From Sva-07 sp963828415 (GTDB lineage: Bacteria; Actinomycetota; Acidimicrobiia; Acidimicrobiales; Ilumatobacteraceae): DNA of 64,000 nt. Made by a program: the position numbers and the translations under genes. Positions 35,131 through 43,078 of this stretch are shown piece after piece. The stretch covers positions 496,001 through 560,000 of the forward strand of contig CAWHEI010000009.1 of assembly GCA_963828415.1 (NCBI GenBank). Direction: 5' to 3'. How positions within the stretch are numbered: the stretch's first letter is position 1; every line of letters begins with the position of its first letter. Below the pieces are notes generated by a model that was not told where the DNA came from, made no database searches, and was given only the letters and a program-made list of their open reading frames with translations.

Positions 35131-36521
35131 CCATCACCGAGCCCGACACGTGGAATTCGCCCTACCTGCAGGGGGTGTTCGCTCCGGTGAGCGAGGAGCG
35201 AGACGACGACGCACTGAAGGTCGTCGGGGAGATTCCCGCCGCGCTCGACGGAATGTTCGTGCGCACGGGACCGAACCAGCAGTTCGCCCCGATCGGCGCG
35301 TATCACCCCTTCGATGGCGACGGCATGTTGCACGCCGTCTACATCGAAGGCGGCGTGGCCCGCTACCGGAACCGGTGGATCGAGTCGAAGGGGCTGCTCG
35401 CCGAGCGCGCCCGCGGGCGCGCCTGCTACGGCGGCATGACCAACTTCTCCTTCCCCGACGACGACGTGATGCAGGAGGGCGGCATGATGAAGAACACGGC
35501 CAACACGGCGACGGTGCGTCACGCCGGCCGGTACTTCAGCCTCATGGAGGCGGCGCTGCCGACCGAGTTCGACCGCGACCTGCGCACGCTCGGCGAGTGT
35601 GACTTCGGCGGCAGGCTCGACGGACCGTTCACCGCGCATCCCAAGGTCGACCCCGTCACCGGCGAGATGATCTTCTTCGGGTACAGCCCGATGGCGCCGT
35701 ACCTGCGCTACCACGAGGTCGACGCGTCGGGCCAACTCGTCCACAGCGCCGACATCGACTTGCCTGCCGGCGTGATGATGCACGACTTCGCGATCACCGA
35801 GCGGTACGCCGTGTTCTTCGACGCTCCCTCGGTGTTCAACCTCGACGCGTTGTCGACTGGCGAATCGATGGTGAGCTGGCGCCCGGAGAACGGCACCCGC
35901 ATCGGGATCATGCCGCGCCGCGGTACGTCGTCCGACATCCGCTGGTTCGAGATCCCCAACTGCTACGTCGTCCACTTCTCCAACGCATGGGACGATGGCG
36001 ACACGATCGAGATCCGGGCGCCACGGATGGAGGACATGCCCGACGCGTTCGGCGCCGAACAGGGTGGTGCTCGCGAGCCGCTGCCGTGGCGCTGGGAACT
36101 CGACCTCGTCACGGGATCGGTCACTGACGAACAGACCGACGATGTGCCCGGCGAGTTCCCTCGCATCAACGACGCGATGCTCGGCCGGCGCAACCGATTC
36201 GGCTACGACAGCACCGCTCGCGGTTGGGAGACCAACTTCGACTTCAACGGCGTGATGCAGTACGACTACGAGCGCGGGAGCTCGGCGCACTACACCTACG
36301 GCCCGACCCAGGTCAGCGGTGAGCATGTCTTCGCGGCCGATCCGGACGGGTCCGCCGAGAACGACGGCTGGCTGATGACGTTCGTCACCGATGGCGAGAC
36401 CGATGCGTCCGAGCTGGCGATCATCGACGCCCGCGACGTGGCGGCTGGTCCGGTTGCCCGGGTGCAGATGGCCGCTCGCGTGCCGGTCGGATTCCACGCC
36501 AACTGGTTCTCCGCCGACTGA
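35127..36521 (+). CDS. Carotenoid cleavage oxygenase family protein, second of a tandem pair
   Basis: A 464-residue paralogue of the preceding enzyme. Candidate iron ligands are His171 (FTAHPKV), His219 (MMHDFAI), His283 (YVVHFSN) and His457 (GFHANW). FVRTGPNQQF and HPFDGDGMLHAVY match the family start. It begins with GTG inside the upstream stop (GTGA). The two proteins are clearly homologous but differ through much of their length, so they may have different substrates or form a heteromer. Confidence 0.93.
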   Translation: MTITEPDTWNSPYLQGVFAPVSEERDDDALKVVGEIPAALDGMFVRTGPNQQFAPIGAYHPFDGDGMLHAVYIEGGVARYRNRWIESKGLLAERARGRACYGGMTNFSFPDDDVMQEGGMMKNTANTATVRHAGRYFSLMEAALPTEFDRDLRTLGECDFGGRLDGPFTAHPKVDPVTGEMIFFGYSPMAPYLRYHEVDASGQLVHSADIDLPAGVMMHDFAITERYAVFFDAPSVFNLDALSTGESMVSWRPENGTRIGIMPRRGTSSDIRWFEIPNCYVVHFSNAWDDGDTIEIRAPRMEDMPDAFGAEQGGAREPLPWRWELDLVTGSVTDEQTDDVPGEFPRINDAMLGRRNRFGYDSTARGWETNFDFNGVMQYDYERGSSAHYTYGPTQVSGEHVFAADPDGSAENDGWLMTFVTDGETDASELAIIDARDVAAGPVARVQMAARVPVGFHANWFSAD

Positions 36522-36559
36522 CCGGCCGGCGCACCGACGGCACCGGTACGGTTCGGAGG

Positions 36560-37501
36560 ATGCGCGCCGTTCGAGTTCACGATGGACGGGTCATGGTCGA
36601 CGACGTCCCCGCCGCCGACGGTCCCGGCATCCGTGTCCGGGTGCGTTCCGCGGGCATCTGTGGATCGGATCTGCACCTGATCGAAGCCGGTGTCATCGAG
36701 GCCGCGCAGGTGACGCTCGGCCACGAGGTCGCCGGGGTGACCGACGACGGAACCCCTGTGGCAATCGAACCGCTGGCTCCGTGCGGCTCCTGTGGGCCCT
36801 GCGTGGACGGTGACTACAACCTCTGCCGCACCAGCGGTGCGATGCTGTTCGGGATCGGACGCCACGGTGGGATGGCCGACGAGATCTGGGTACCGGCCCG
36901 GGCGCTCGTGCCGCTGCCATACGGCATCGACGTCCGCGATGCATCGCTCGTCGAGCCGCTGGCAGTGGTCGTCCACTCGTTCCGCCGCGCTGCCGTGCGG
37001 CCTGGTCAGCGCGTCGCCGTCATCGGTGGCGGCACGATCGGGCTCTGCGCCGTGGCGGTCGGCCGCGCGCTCGGGTGCGAGGTCGGGCTCGTCGCCCGAC
37101 ACGACCACCAACGAGCGGCGGGGGAGCGGCTCGGTGCCTCGGAGATCTCGGGCGACTACGACGTGGTCATCGAGGCAGCGGGTTCGCAGAGCGCGCTCGC
37201 CCAGGCTGTCGACCTCGCCAAGCCGTCAGCCCAGGTGGTGATCCCCGGGATCTACTGGGGTCCGGTTGCGTTGCCGGGTCTCACGATGTGTCTCAAGCAG
37301 GTGAGCCTGTGTCCGACGACGCTGTACGGGCGTCACGCCGGTGGTCGCGACGTCGACAACGCGGCAGCACTGTTGGCGACCACACCGGAGCTGCCGACGA
37401 CCGTCGTCACCCATCGCTTTGCACTCGATGGCGCGGCCGAGGCGTTCGAGGCCGCGGCGAGCCGCTCGTCCGGCGCCATCAAGGTGATTCTGGAACCCTG
37501 A
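36560..37501 (+). CDS. Zinc-dependent alcohol dehydrogenase (MDR superfamily)
   Basis: A 313-residue medium-chain dehydrogenase. Catalytic zinc ligands are Cys34 in GICGSDLH and His55/Glu56 in GHE; structural zinc ligands are Cys75, Cys78, Cys81 and Cys89 in CGSCGPCVDGDYNLC. The nucleotide site is VIGGGTIGLCAVAVG. It resembles threonine or sorbitol dehydrogenase-like members but the substrate is unclear. Its last codons lie in a 10-bp tandem array. Confidence 0.9.
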   Translation: MRAVRVHDGRVMVDDVPAADGPGIRVRVRSAGICGSDLHLIEAGVIEAAQVTLGHEVAGVTDDGTPVAIEPLAPCGSCGPCVDGDYNLCRTSGAMLFGIGRHGGMADEIWVPARALVPLPYGIDVRDASLVEPLAVVVHSFRRAAVRPGQRVAVIGGGTIGLCAVAVGRALGCEVGLVARHDHQRAAGERLGASEISGDYDVVIEAAGSQSALAQAVDLAKPSAQVVIPGIYWGPVALPGLTMCLKQVSLCPTTLYGRHAGGRDVDNAAALLATTPELPTTVVTHRFALDGAAEAFEAAASRSSGAIKVILEP

Positions 37502-37542
37502 CGAACCCTGACGAACCCTGACGAACCCTGCCGAACCCTGAC
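37493..37542. repeat. Five-copy 10-bp tandem repeat
   Basis: GAACCCTGAC is repeated five times (37493-37542; the fourth copy has CC for AC near its end). It begins within the last codons of the alcohol dehydrogenase, so the first copy supplies the stop TGA, and it ends 2 bp before the convergent gene's stop at 37545. Confidence 0.9.
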
Positions 37543-37544
37543 GT

Positions 37545-39173
37545 TCAGTCGGTCAGGCGGACCACTCCGTCCACCGGGTCGACTTCGACCATCGCGCCGT
37601 CCGTGATCGTGAGTGCGCCGGATGCCCCGATCACGGCCGGGATGCCGAGTTCCCGGGCGAGCACGGCCGCATGCGACATCGCTCCGCCATCGACGGTGAC
37701 CACCGCTCCGGCGATGCTCAGCACCAGATTGAACGCCGGCGACGTCGCTCGCACGACGAGGACGTCGCCGGGGGCGAGTCGCTCCATCGCGTCATCGGCC
37801 GAGTCGGCGACCACCGCTCGGCCCGTGTAGCTCGTCGAGCCGACGCCGGTGCCGCTGAGGGGAGGATCGGCGCGGTCGCCGGTCAATCCGGTGTACTTCA
37901 TCGAGAACTGGACCATGGCAACGGTCGTCGCCAGCGCAGTGGGCAGCGAGCTCAGTGGGGGCTGTGGCTCGGGGTCGCCGAGTGTCAGAGGCGGTTCGAG
38001 CACAGCGTCGGCGACCCGCGTGGCGGCCCGCGACCGGAGTTCGTCGGCGCTGGGAGTGGTCGGGCTGAACAGTGCTCTGGCCTCGTCGGGGGTCAGTTCG
38101 AACGCGTGGTCGCCGACACCCAGGCGGGATCCGGCCTCGAGCAGTGCTCGGCGCAGCAGTCCGACCGGCCACTCGATCGTCATCGGTCCCTGGTCGTCGC
38201 GCATGTCCATCACGTTGCGTGCGTCGGCCAACACTCGATCGAACTCGTCACGATGTTCGGCCGGAATCTGGCTTCGGAGCCGTGCTGCGATGGCCGTGTC
38301 GTCGTATGCCGGCACCGGGTTGGCGGTCCGGATCGATTGCAGCACCAACTCGGGCAACTCGCCGAGCGTGGACGCTGTGATGTCGTAGCCGGTTGCGAGG
38401 ACGTGGCCGTGCTCGCGGAGGTGTTCGTCGAGGAGTGCTGCGGCTTCATCGGAGACCGCACGGACGTCGTCGAGTGACTCCACCGGCGTGGGGGACTCCT
38501 CGATGAGCAGTCGGATGCGATGGAGCCGCTCGCGTGGTTGCACCGTCGAAGGTGACGCTCCCGCGAGCGCGGCGACGGCCTTCGTCGGATCGACGCCCCA
38601 ACCGTCGCACGCGTACAGATACCGAGCGATCGGGCCGAGGTCGTGGCCGTGGAGCCAGAAATGCAGTTCGAAGTTCTCGTGCAGCTGGCCGAGCAGTGCT
38701 GTCACGTGCTCGCGCAGTTCGGCGTCGGTGAGCGCGGTCGGGTCGACGTCCTGGAAGCGCAGATTGGTCGTGCGCAGCGATGGCCGGATCTCGCGGTGCC
38801 AACGATCGACCACGGCAGTTGCCGGCGATGACGCAAGCGTCCTGGTGGCCGCTTTGGCGCGTCTGCGGAACTCGGGATGCAGCCGTGCTGCCGCCCACAG
38901 CACCGGAGTCGGCGGTGGCTTGCGGGAGGGCTTGTCGGCGCCGATCAGTGGCCGCAGGCGCGTGTAGTAGAAGCCGTTGACGAATCGAGCTTCGATCGTG
39001 TCGGCCGGGACCCCCAGCTCGGCGAAGACCCGCCGGAGGCCGTTCTGCATGCCGTCGATCATCAGCCACTGGCTGATCTGTGTGACTCCACCCGGGTAGT
39101 GCGACCGATCCACCTGCCACTCACCGGGCCCCGGCGCAACGAAGATGTCCCCCACGGAGGGAGATACTTCCAC
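37545..39173 (-). CDS. PEP-utilising-enzyme mobile-domain protein
   Basis: A 542-residue protein. The last ~90 residues are the swivelling phosphohistidine domain of PEP-using enzymes: VVRATSPAFNLVLSIAGAVV followed by GGAMSHAAVLARELGIPAVI with the His that would carry phosphate. The preceding ~450 residues are mainly helical and do not show an ATP-grasp signature, so it differs from full PEP synthase and rifampicin phosphotransferase. The partner or substrate is unknown. The start codon is a GTG at 39173; the gene is convergent with the alcohol dehydrogenase. Confidence 0.85.
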   Translation of the reverse strand: MEVSPSVGDIFVAPGPGEWQVDRSHYPGGVTQISQWLMIDGMQNGLRRVFAELGVPADTIEARFVNGFYYTRLRPLIGADKPSRKPPPTPVLWAAARLHPEFRRRAKAATRTLASSPATAVVDRWHREIRPSLRTTNLRFQDVDPTALTDAELREHVTALLGQLHENFELHFWLHGHDLGPIARYLYACDGWGVDPTKAVAALAGASPSTVQPRERLHRIRLLIEESPTPVESLDDVRAVSDEAAALLDEHLREHGHVLATGYDITASTLGELPELVLQSIRTANPVPAYDDTAIAARLRSQIPAEHRDEFDRVLADARNVMDMRDDQGPMTIEWPVGLLRRALLEAGSRLGVGDHAFELTPDEARALFSPTTPSADELRSRAATRVADAVLEPPLTLGDPEPQPPLSSLPTALATTVAMVQFSMKYTGLTGDRADPPLSGTGVGSTSYTGRAVVADSADDAMERLAPGDVLVVRATSPAFNLVLSIAGAVVTVDGGAMSHAAVLARELGIPAVIGASGALTITDGAMVEVDPVDGVVRLTD

Positions 39174-39189
39174 AGTTCGGCCGCACCAC

Positions 39190-39241
39190 CGTTTGCGTTG
39201 CGGTTCCGGTGGAGCGGGTCACCGGAGTTGCAACGCAAACG
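39190..39241. repeat. 52-bp nested inverted repeat
   Basis: Perfect 12-bp arms CGTTTGCGTTGC (39190-39201) and GCAACGCAAACG (39230-39241) enclose a second stem CCGGTG/CACCGG (39206-39211, 39220-39225). It lies just upstream of the GTG start of the PEP-domain gene, a position that suits an operator or a mobile repeat of the type seen elsewhere in the window. No second copy was found here. Confidence 0.75.
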
Positions 39242-39404
39242 AGGTGGGGGATCTCGATGGGAGATGGTGAGTATCTTCTTCATCTATGTGGGGGATGGGA
39301 ATGCGGTGCCGATGAAGAGGTTGTAGCGGTCACTGTCATCGACAGCAGGAACAACACCTCCGGATTCGCCCCCCGAATTCGCACAGCAGAGAACCAGGAA
39401 TGTC

Positions 39405-39809
39405 ATGTTCACACGCAAGAGCACCATCCATCCCTCTCTTCTCGCCAGCGAGCTGGCGGTGACCGTTCCCGTATCCGAACTCGAGCAGCTCGATCGGCTC
39501 GCCACCACGCTCCACATCTCTGCCGGCGAAGAGATCGTGCATCTCGACGAATTCGGCCGCGAGTGCTTCGTCGTCATCGACGGTGAGTTCAGCGTGAACC
39601 TCGGCGACCACTCGATCCCGGTCGGACCGGGTGCTGTGATCGGTGAACTCGCGCTGCTGACGATGAAGCCGCGCACTGCGTCGGTGACCGCGAGCGTCGA
39701 CTCCAGCGTCTACGTGCTCAACCGCGCCGAGTTCGCGACCGTCCTCGACACGTGCCCGAAGTTCTCGCGCTTCGTACTCGACGGAGCCGTCCGTCGCACT
39801 GCTGCCTGA
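39405..39809 (+). CDS. Stand-alone cyclic-nucleotide-binding domain protein
   Basis: A 134-residue protein that is almost entirely one cNMP-binding beta-roll: LHISAGEEIVHLDEFGRECF, VVIDGEFSVNLGDHSIPVG, GAVIGELALLTMKPRTASVT. The phosphate-binding cassette GELALLTMKPRTASV has the conserved Gly-Glu and Arg. There is no DNA-binding or catalytic domain, so it may act by protein contact. It precedes an amidase gene by 33 bp. Confidence 0.85.
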   Translation: MFTRKSTIHPSLLASELAVTVPVSELEQLDRLATTLHISAGEEIVHLDEFGRECFVVIDGEFSVNLGDHSIPVGPGAVIGELALLTMKPRTASVTASVDSSVYVLNRAEFATVLDTCPKFSRFVLDGAVRRTAA

Positions 39810-39842
39810 CCCAGCGACGGGCCGATGTGGTCTGATGGCGGG

Positions 39843-41255
39843 ATGATCGACTCCACGTCTGCGCTGGTCGACCTGGTGGCCGCCCTCGATCGACGGGAGG
39901 TCTCTGCACGCGAACTGCTCGACCATCATCTCGATCGTGTCGAACGACTCGACGGCGCGATCAACTCGGTGATCACCATCGAACCCGAGCGCGCCCGCGC
40001 CGAAGCCGTCGTTGTCGACGATGCCCGAGCTGCAGGCAGACCGGTCGGCCGGCTCGCGGGAGTTCCCGTCACGATCAAAGACGCCATCGCGACCGCGGGC
40101 ATCCGTTCGACCGGTGGAGCGACGGAGCTACGCGATCACGAACCCGCCGAGGACGCTGTCGCCGTGGCCGCCATCCGGTCCGCCGGAGCTGTGGTGTTCG
40201 GCAAGACCAACGTGCCGCGCTGGTCGGGTGACTACCAGACCACCAACGAGATGTTCGGCACGACGAACAACCCGTGGGACATCGAACGCACACCGGGCGG
40301 TTCGTCCGGTGGACCCGCTGCCGCAGTGGCGATGGGCTTCACCGGCTTCGAGATCGGGACCGACATCGGTGGATCGATCCGTGTGCCGTCGTCGTTCTGC
40401 GGGGTGTACGGCCACAAACCGAGCTTCGGGATCATCCCCACGTACGGCTACCTCGACAACCCCACCTCGCATCGCAACGTCGCCGACATCAACGTGTTCG
40501 GCCCGATCGCGCGATCCGTCGACGACCTCGAGCTCGTCCTCGACGTGCTCGCCGGCCCGAGCCCGGACGACGCCCCCGCTTGGCGCCTCGACCTCCCGGC
40601 GCCCCGGGCCACCGAACTCGGATCGTTCCGCATTGCGGCGTGGCTCGACGACGACTTCGCCCCGGTCGACCCGGCGGTTCGCGACGTGATGAGCGCTGCT
40701 GTCGATGCTCTGGAGCGTGCGGGTGCTCGCATCGACCACGACCGGCGCCCCCACATCGATCCTCGTGTTGCTGCGCGCGAGGGCCTGACGCTGATCTCGG
40801 CTGCCACGGCCATCTCCGACAGCGACGACGAGAACTCTGCAGCGAGCGCCGGTGGTCGTGGGCTCGATCATCGTGACTGGGACGTCCTGCATCGTCGCCG
40901 CGGGGAAACTCGTCAGCGATGGAGCGAGTTCTTCGCCGACGTCGATGTTCTGCTGTGTCCGGTCACCGTGGTGCCCCCGTTCCGTCACGTGCAAGCACCG
41001 GAGGGGCCGAACTGGGCCTACGCCACACTGCCCGACCACGACGACCGCCACTACAGCGACCTGATTGGCTGGAGTGCGCTGATCGGCAGCGCGTACCTGC
41101 CGGTGACGGTCCCTCCGATCGGTCGAACCGGCGACGGCCTGCCGGTCGGCATCCAGGTGGTTGCGCCGTATCTGCACGATCGCACGTCACTGGCGTTCGC
41201 CCGCTGCATGGCGGAGGTGCTCGGCGGCTACGAACCGCCCCCGGCCGCCAGATGA
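39843..41255 (+). CDS. Amidase (amidase-signature family)
   Basis: A 470-residue hydrolase. The Ser-cisSer-Lys triad can be assigned to Lys79 (PVTIKDA), Ser154 (PGGSSGGPAAAVA) and Ser178 (GTDIGGSIRVPSS), with the usual 75 and 24 residue spacings. It has the amidase-signature fold (aryl amides, nitrile-derived amides or GatA-like), but the lack of gatB/gatC neighbours argues against GatA. ATG 39843 starts the conserved helix. Substrate unknown. Confidence 0.92.
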   Translation: MIDSTSALVDLVAALDRREVSARELLDHHLDRVERLDGAINSVITIEPERARAEAVVVDDARAAGRPVGRLAGVPVTIKDAIATAGIRSTGGATELRDHEPAEDAVAVAAIRSAGAVVFGKTNVPRWSGDYQTTNEMFGTTNNPWDIERTPGGSSGGPAAAVAMGFTGFEIGTDIGGSIRVPSSFCGVYGHKPSFGIIPTYGYLDNPTSHRNVADINVFGPIARSVDDLELVLDVLAGPSPDDAPAWRLDLPAPRATELGSFRIAAWLDDDFAPVDPAVRDVMSAAVDALERAGARIDHDRRPHIDPRVAAREGLTLISAATAISDSDDENSAASAGGRGLDHRDWDVLHRRRGETRQRWSEFFADVDVLLCPVTVVPPFRHVQAPEGPNWAYATLPDHDDRHYSDLIGWSALIGSAYLPVTVPPIGRTGDGLPVGIQVVAPYLHDRTSLAFARCMAEVLGGYEPPPAAR

Positions 41256-41271
41256 TCTGCTCGCCTACGGA

Positions 41272-41859
41272 TCAGGATTCGAGGGCGGCGCGTAGTTGTT
41301 CGTAGGCGTGATCGGGCATCGAGGTGTACAGCAGCTCGGCCCCGGCGAACCGCTTGGCCTCGGCGGCCAGGGCGGGGACGTAGACGTGCTCGGCGAGGAT
41401 GACCACCGTCGACGTTCCGGGCTCGACCGCTTCGCGGAACCAGGCGACCCACTCGTCGGGAATGCCGAGATCGACGATCTTCGCCGTGATGGCTCCCGAG
41501 GCAGCGCCGATGCCGAGCCCGGCGATCCAGCCGACCGGCCCGCCGAGCACGAGTCCGAGCAGGCTCGTCCACATGGCGCCGTTCAGCGCAGCGCGCCCCG
41601 GCGTGGGGTCGATCGTCTCGACCACCTTCACCACGCCGTTCTCGCTCTTGTTGACCACCACGGCGTCCTGGAGATCGAGCGCTCCGGACTCCTTGAGCCC
41701 GCGCATCGCCAGCAAGTACTGCTGTGCGAGCACATGACGAGTGAACGAGACACCGATGATCACCGGAGCGCCCGGATCCGACACCACCCGTTCGTGAGGC
41801 TCGATGCCCGCCCGCAGGGCTGGGTCGGGCGGATCGAAGGGGCGAGGATCGTCGGTCAC
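41272..41859 (-). CDS. DUF1269 family protein
   Basis: A 195-residue protein. An N-terminal soluble segment is followed by VIIGVSFTRHVLAQQYLLAM, LDLQDAVVVNKSENGVVKVV, the glycine-rich hydrophobic LLGLVLGGPVGWIAGLGIGA segment, and STVVILAEHVYVPALAAEAK near the end. This matches the DUF1269 family of unknown function. It starts with GTG 41859; a tiny ORF upstream overlaps it by 4 bp. Confidence 0.82.
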   Translation of the reverse strand: MTDDPRPFDPPDPALRAGIEPHERVVSDPGAPVIIGVSFTRHVLAQQYLLAMRGLKESGALDLQDAVVVNKSENGVVKVVETIDPTPGRAALNGAMWTSLLGLVLGGPVGWIAGLGIGAASGAITAKIVDLGIPDEWVAWFREAVEPGTSTVVILAEHVYVPALAAEAKRFAGAELLYTSMPDHAYEQLRAALES

Positions 41860-41933
41860 TTGCTCGTGATCGTAACGCCCGTGTTGACGACGGCCTCGTC
41901 GAGGCGGATCGGCTCGGTGGTCTCAGTTGTCAT
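41856..41933 (-). CDS. Possible tiny ORF overlapping the DUF1269 gene
   Basis: Reading from ATG at 41933, 25 residues (MTTETTEPIRLDEAVVNTG and six more) end in TGA that overlaps the GTG of the DUF1269 gene (GTGA). The overlap style matches true coupled genes in this window, but the length is too short to be sure. It could be a leader or simply chance. Confidence 0.3.
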   Translation of the reverse strand: MTTETTEPIRLDEAVVNTGVTITSK

Positions 41934-42040
41934 GTCGGGGATCTCGGCGGTGTCGACGTGACCGTCGGAGTCGGAGCATCGGCGGGGCGCGCAGAAGCCG
42001 CTACCCTCACGGTCCCACCCGATCAGAAGGAATTCGACTC

Positions 42041-42364
42041 ATGGCCCAGGCCAAACTCACGCCGCTCCAGCAAGCCGAAGCCGACCGCAAGGCCGCTGAG
42101 GATGCACGCACCAACAAGGTGCAGAAGACCTACTCCGACGAGGAGAAGGCGACCCGCAAGGAGCGCGTCGCCAAGGCCAAGGACGCAATGACCCGGTCGG
42201 TGGGATTGAAGGGCGCACACGTACCGCCCGCCCGCGCCGCCATCAAGAAGTACCTCCAGAACCTCAACGACCCAAAGCAGCCCGACGATCAGCAGTTCGA
42301 AACGCTGATCGAAGCCCCGTTCAAGGCGCCGCCCAAGAAGCGGACCAACGACCGCGGTTTCTGA
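42041..42364 (+). CDS. Small charged protein of unknown function
   Basis: A 107-residue lysine- and arginine-rich protein. An N-terminal helix LTPLQQAEADRKAAEDARTN is followed by a KKTYSDEEKATRKERVAKAK-like charged helix and a Pro/Lys-rich end (PFKAPPKKRTNDRGF). It contains no Cys and looks like a nucleic-acid or ribosome-associated small protein, but no family is recognised. It is preceded by AGAAGGA, a fair ribosome-binding site. It lies between a DUF1269 gene on the other strand and a palindromic repeat doublet. Confidence 0.6.
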   Translation: MAQAKLTPLQQAEADRKAAEDARTNKVQKTYSDEEKATRKERVAKAKDAMTRSVGLKGAHVPPARAAIKKYLQNLNDPKQPDDQQFETLIEAPFKAPPKKRTNDRGF

Positions 42365-42384
42365 TCGCCCTCAGACCCACCGCC

Positions 42385-42487
42385 GCGATGAGCGGAGCGA
42401 CCGTATACGGCGGTTTGGCTCATCGGAGGTGAGCAGCCCGGGTCTGCGATGAGCGGAGCGACCGTATTCGGCGGTTTGGCTCATCGG
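42385..42487. repeat. Palindromic repeat doublet, family B, second site
   Basis: Two copies of GCGATGAGCGGAGCGACCGT followed by AT.CGGCGGTTTGGCTCATCGG lie at 42385-42426 and 42445-42487, with starts about 61 bp apart. They separate two convergent genes. The same doublet with different linker occurs at 3567-3669 and 54005-54107. Confidence 0.9.
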
Positions 42488-42507
42488 AGTTGAGTCGCGC
42501 GGGTCGG

Positions 42508-42975
42508 TTACGTCGTGGCGGGTGGGAGGACGGCGTCCACCAGGGCCTGTTCGAGCTTCGTGACCTCGGTCGTGATCCGAGCGCGGGCCTTGCGACGATC
42601 GTTCAGCGGCATCGTGGCCGAGATCGACGTGGCGCGACGCAGCTCGTCGATCGCTTGCAGGATCACCGCGCCGTCAGCACTCGTCGGATCGGGGAACACC
42701 AATCGTGCGTTGCGATCGAGTGCAGCGATGCGGCGTTCGAGGCCCTTGTGGCCGAAGCGCTGCGTCGGGTCGAATCGCTCGCGTGTCGTGACCTGCAGCG
42801 CGGGTGTGCCGTCAGCTGCTCGCCGGTTCGCCGCCCACTCGCGGGCCGCGACGGGAGCCTTGCGCAGTTGTTCGCGCACCCGCTCGTCCTGCAACACCGA
42901 CATTGCAAGCAGCAGGGCGCCCTGGGCGGCCTTGCGCCGCGAGGTGGGAAGCGGAATTGGTCGTTTGCCAGCCAT
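42508..42975 (-). CDS. Small protein of unknown function
   Basis: A 155-residue protein from ATG 42975 (MAGKRPIPLPTSRRKAAQGA). It contains a helical segment with ALLLAMSVLQDERVREQLRK, FGHKGLERRIAALDRNARLV and a final helix with TKLEQALVDAVLPPATT. I see no motif that names a family. A longer upstream extension is possible but would run into the region shared with the divergent oxidoreductase. Basic composition suggests a DNA- or RNA-associated or structural role, unproven. Confidence 0.6.
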   Translation of the reverse strand: MAGKRPIPLPTSRRKAAQGALLLAMSVLQDERVREQLRKAPVAAREWAANRRAADGTPALQVTTRERFDPTQRFGHKGLERRIAALDRNARLVFPDPTSADGAVILQAIDELRRATSISATMPLNDRRKARARITTEVTKLEQALVDAVLPPATT

Positions 42976-43078
42976 CGAGAGTTGAGAGCCTAGGAGTTCC
43001 TCGTCGTCAGCCGGACACGCGTACACCACCGTGCACTCCGCGTCGGGCAGGTGTGCGGACATGTGATTGAGTGGATGC

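Noticed and set aside
39843..41255. GatA subunit of Glu-tRNA amidotransferase
   Set aside because: The amidase triad is present, but no gatB or gatC is adjacent and the sequence lacks features I could tie specifically to GatA.
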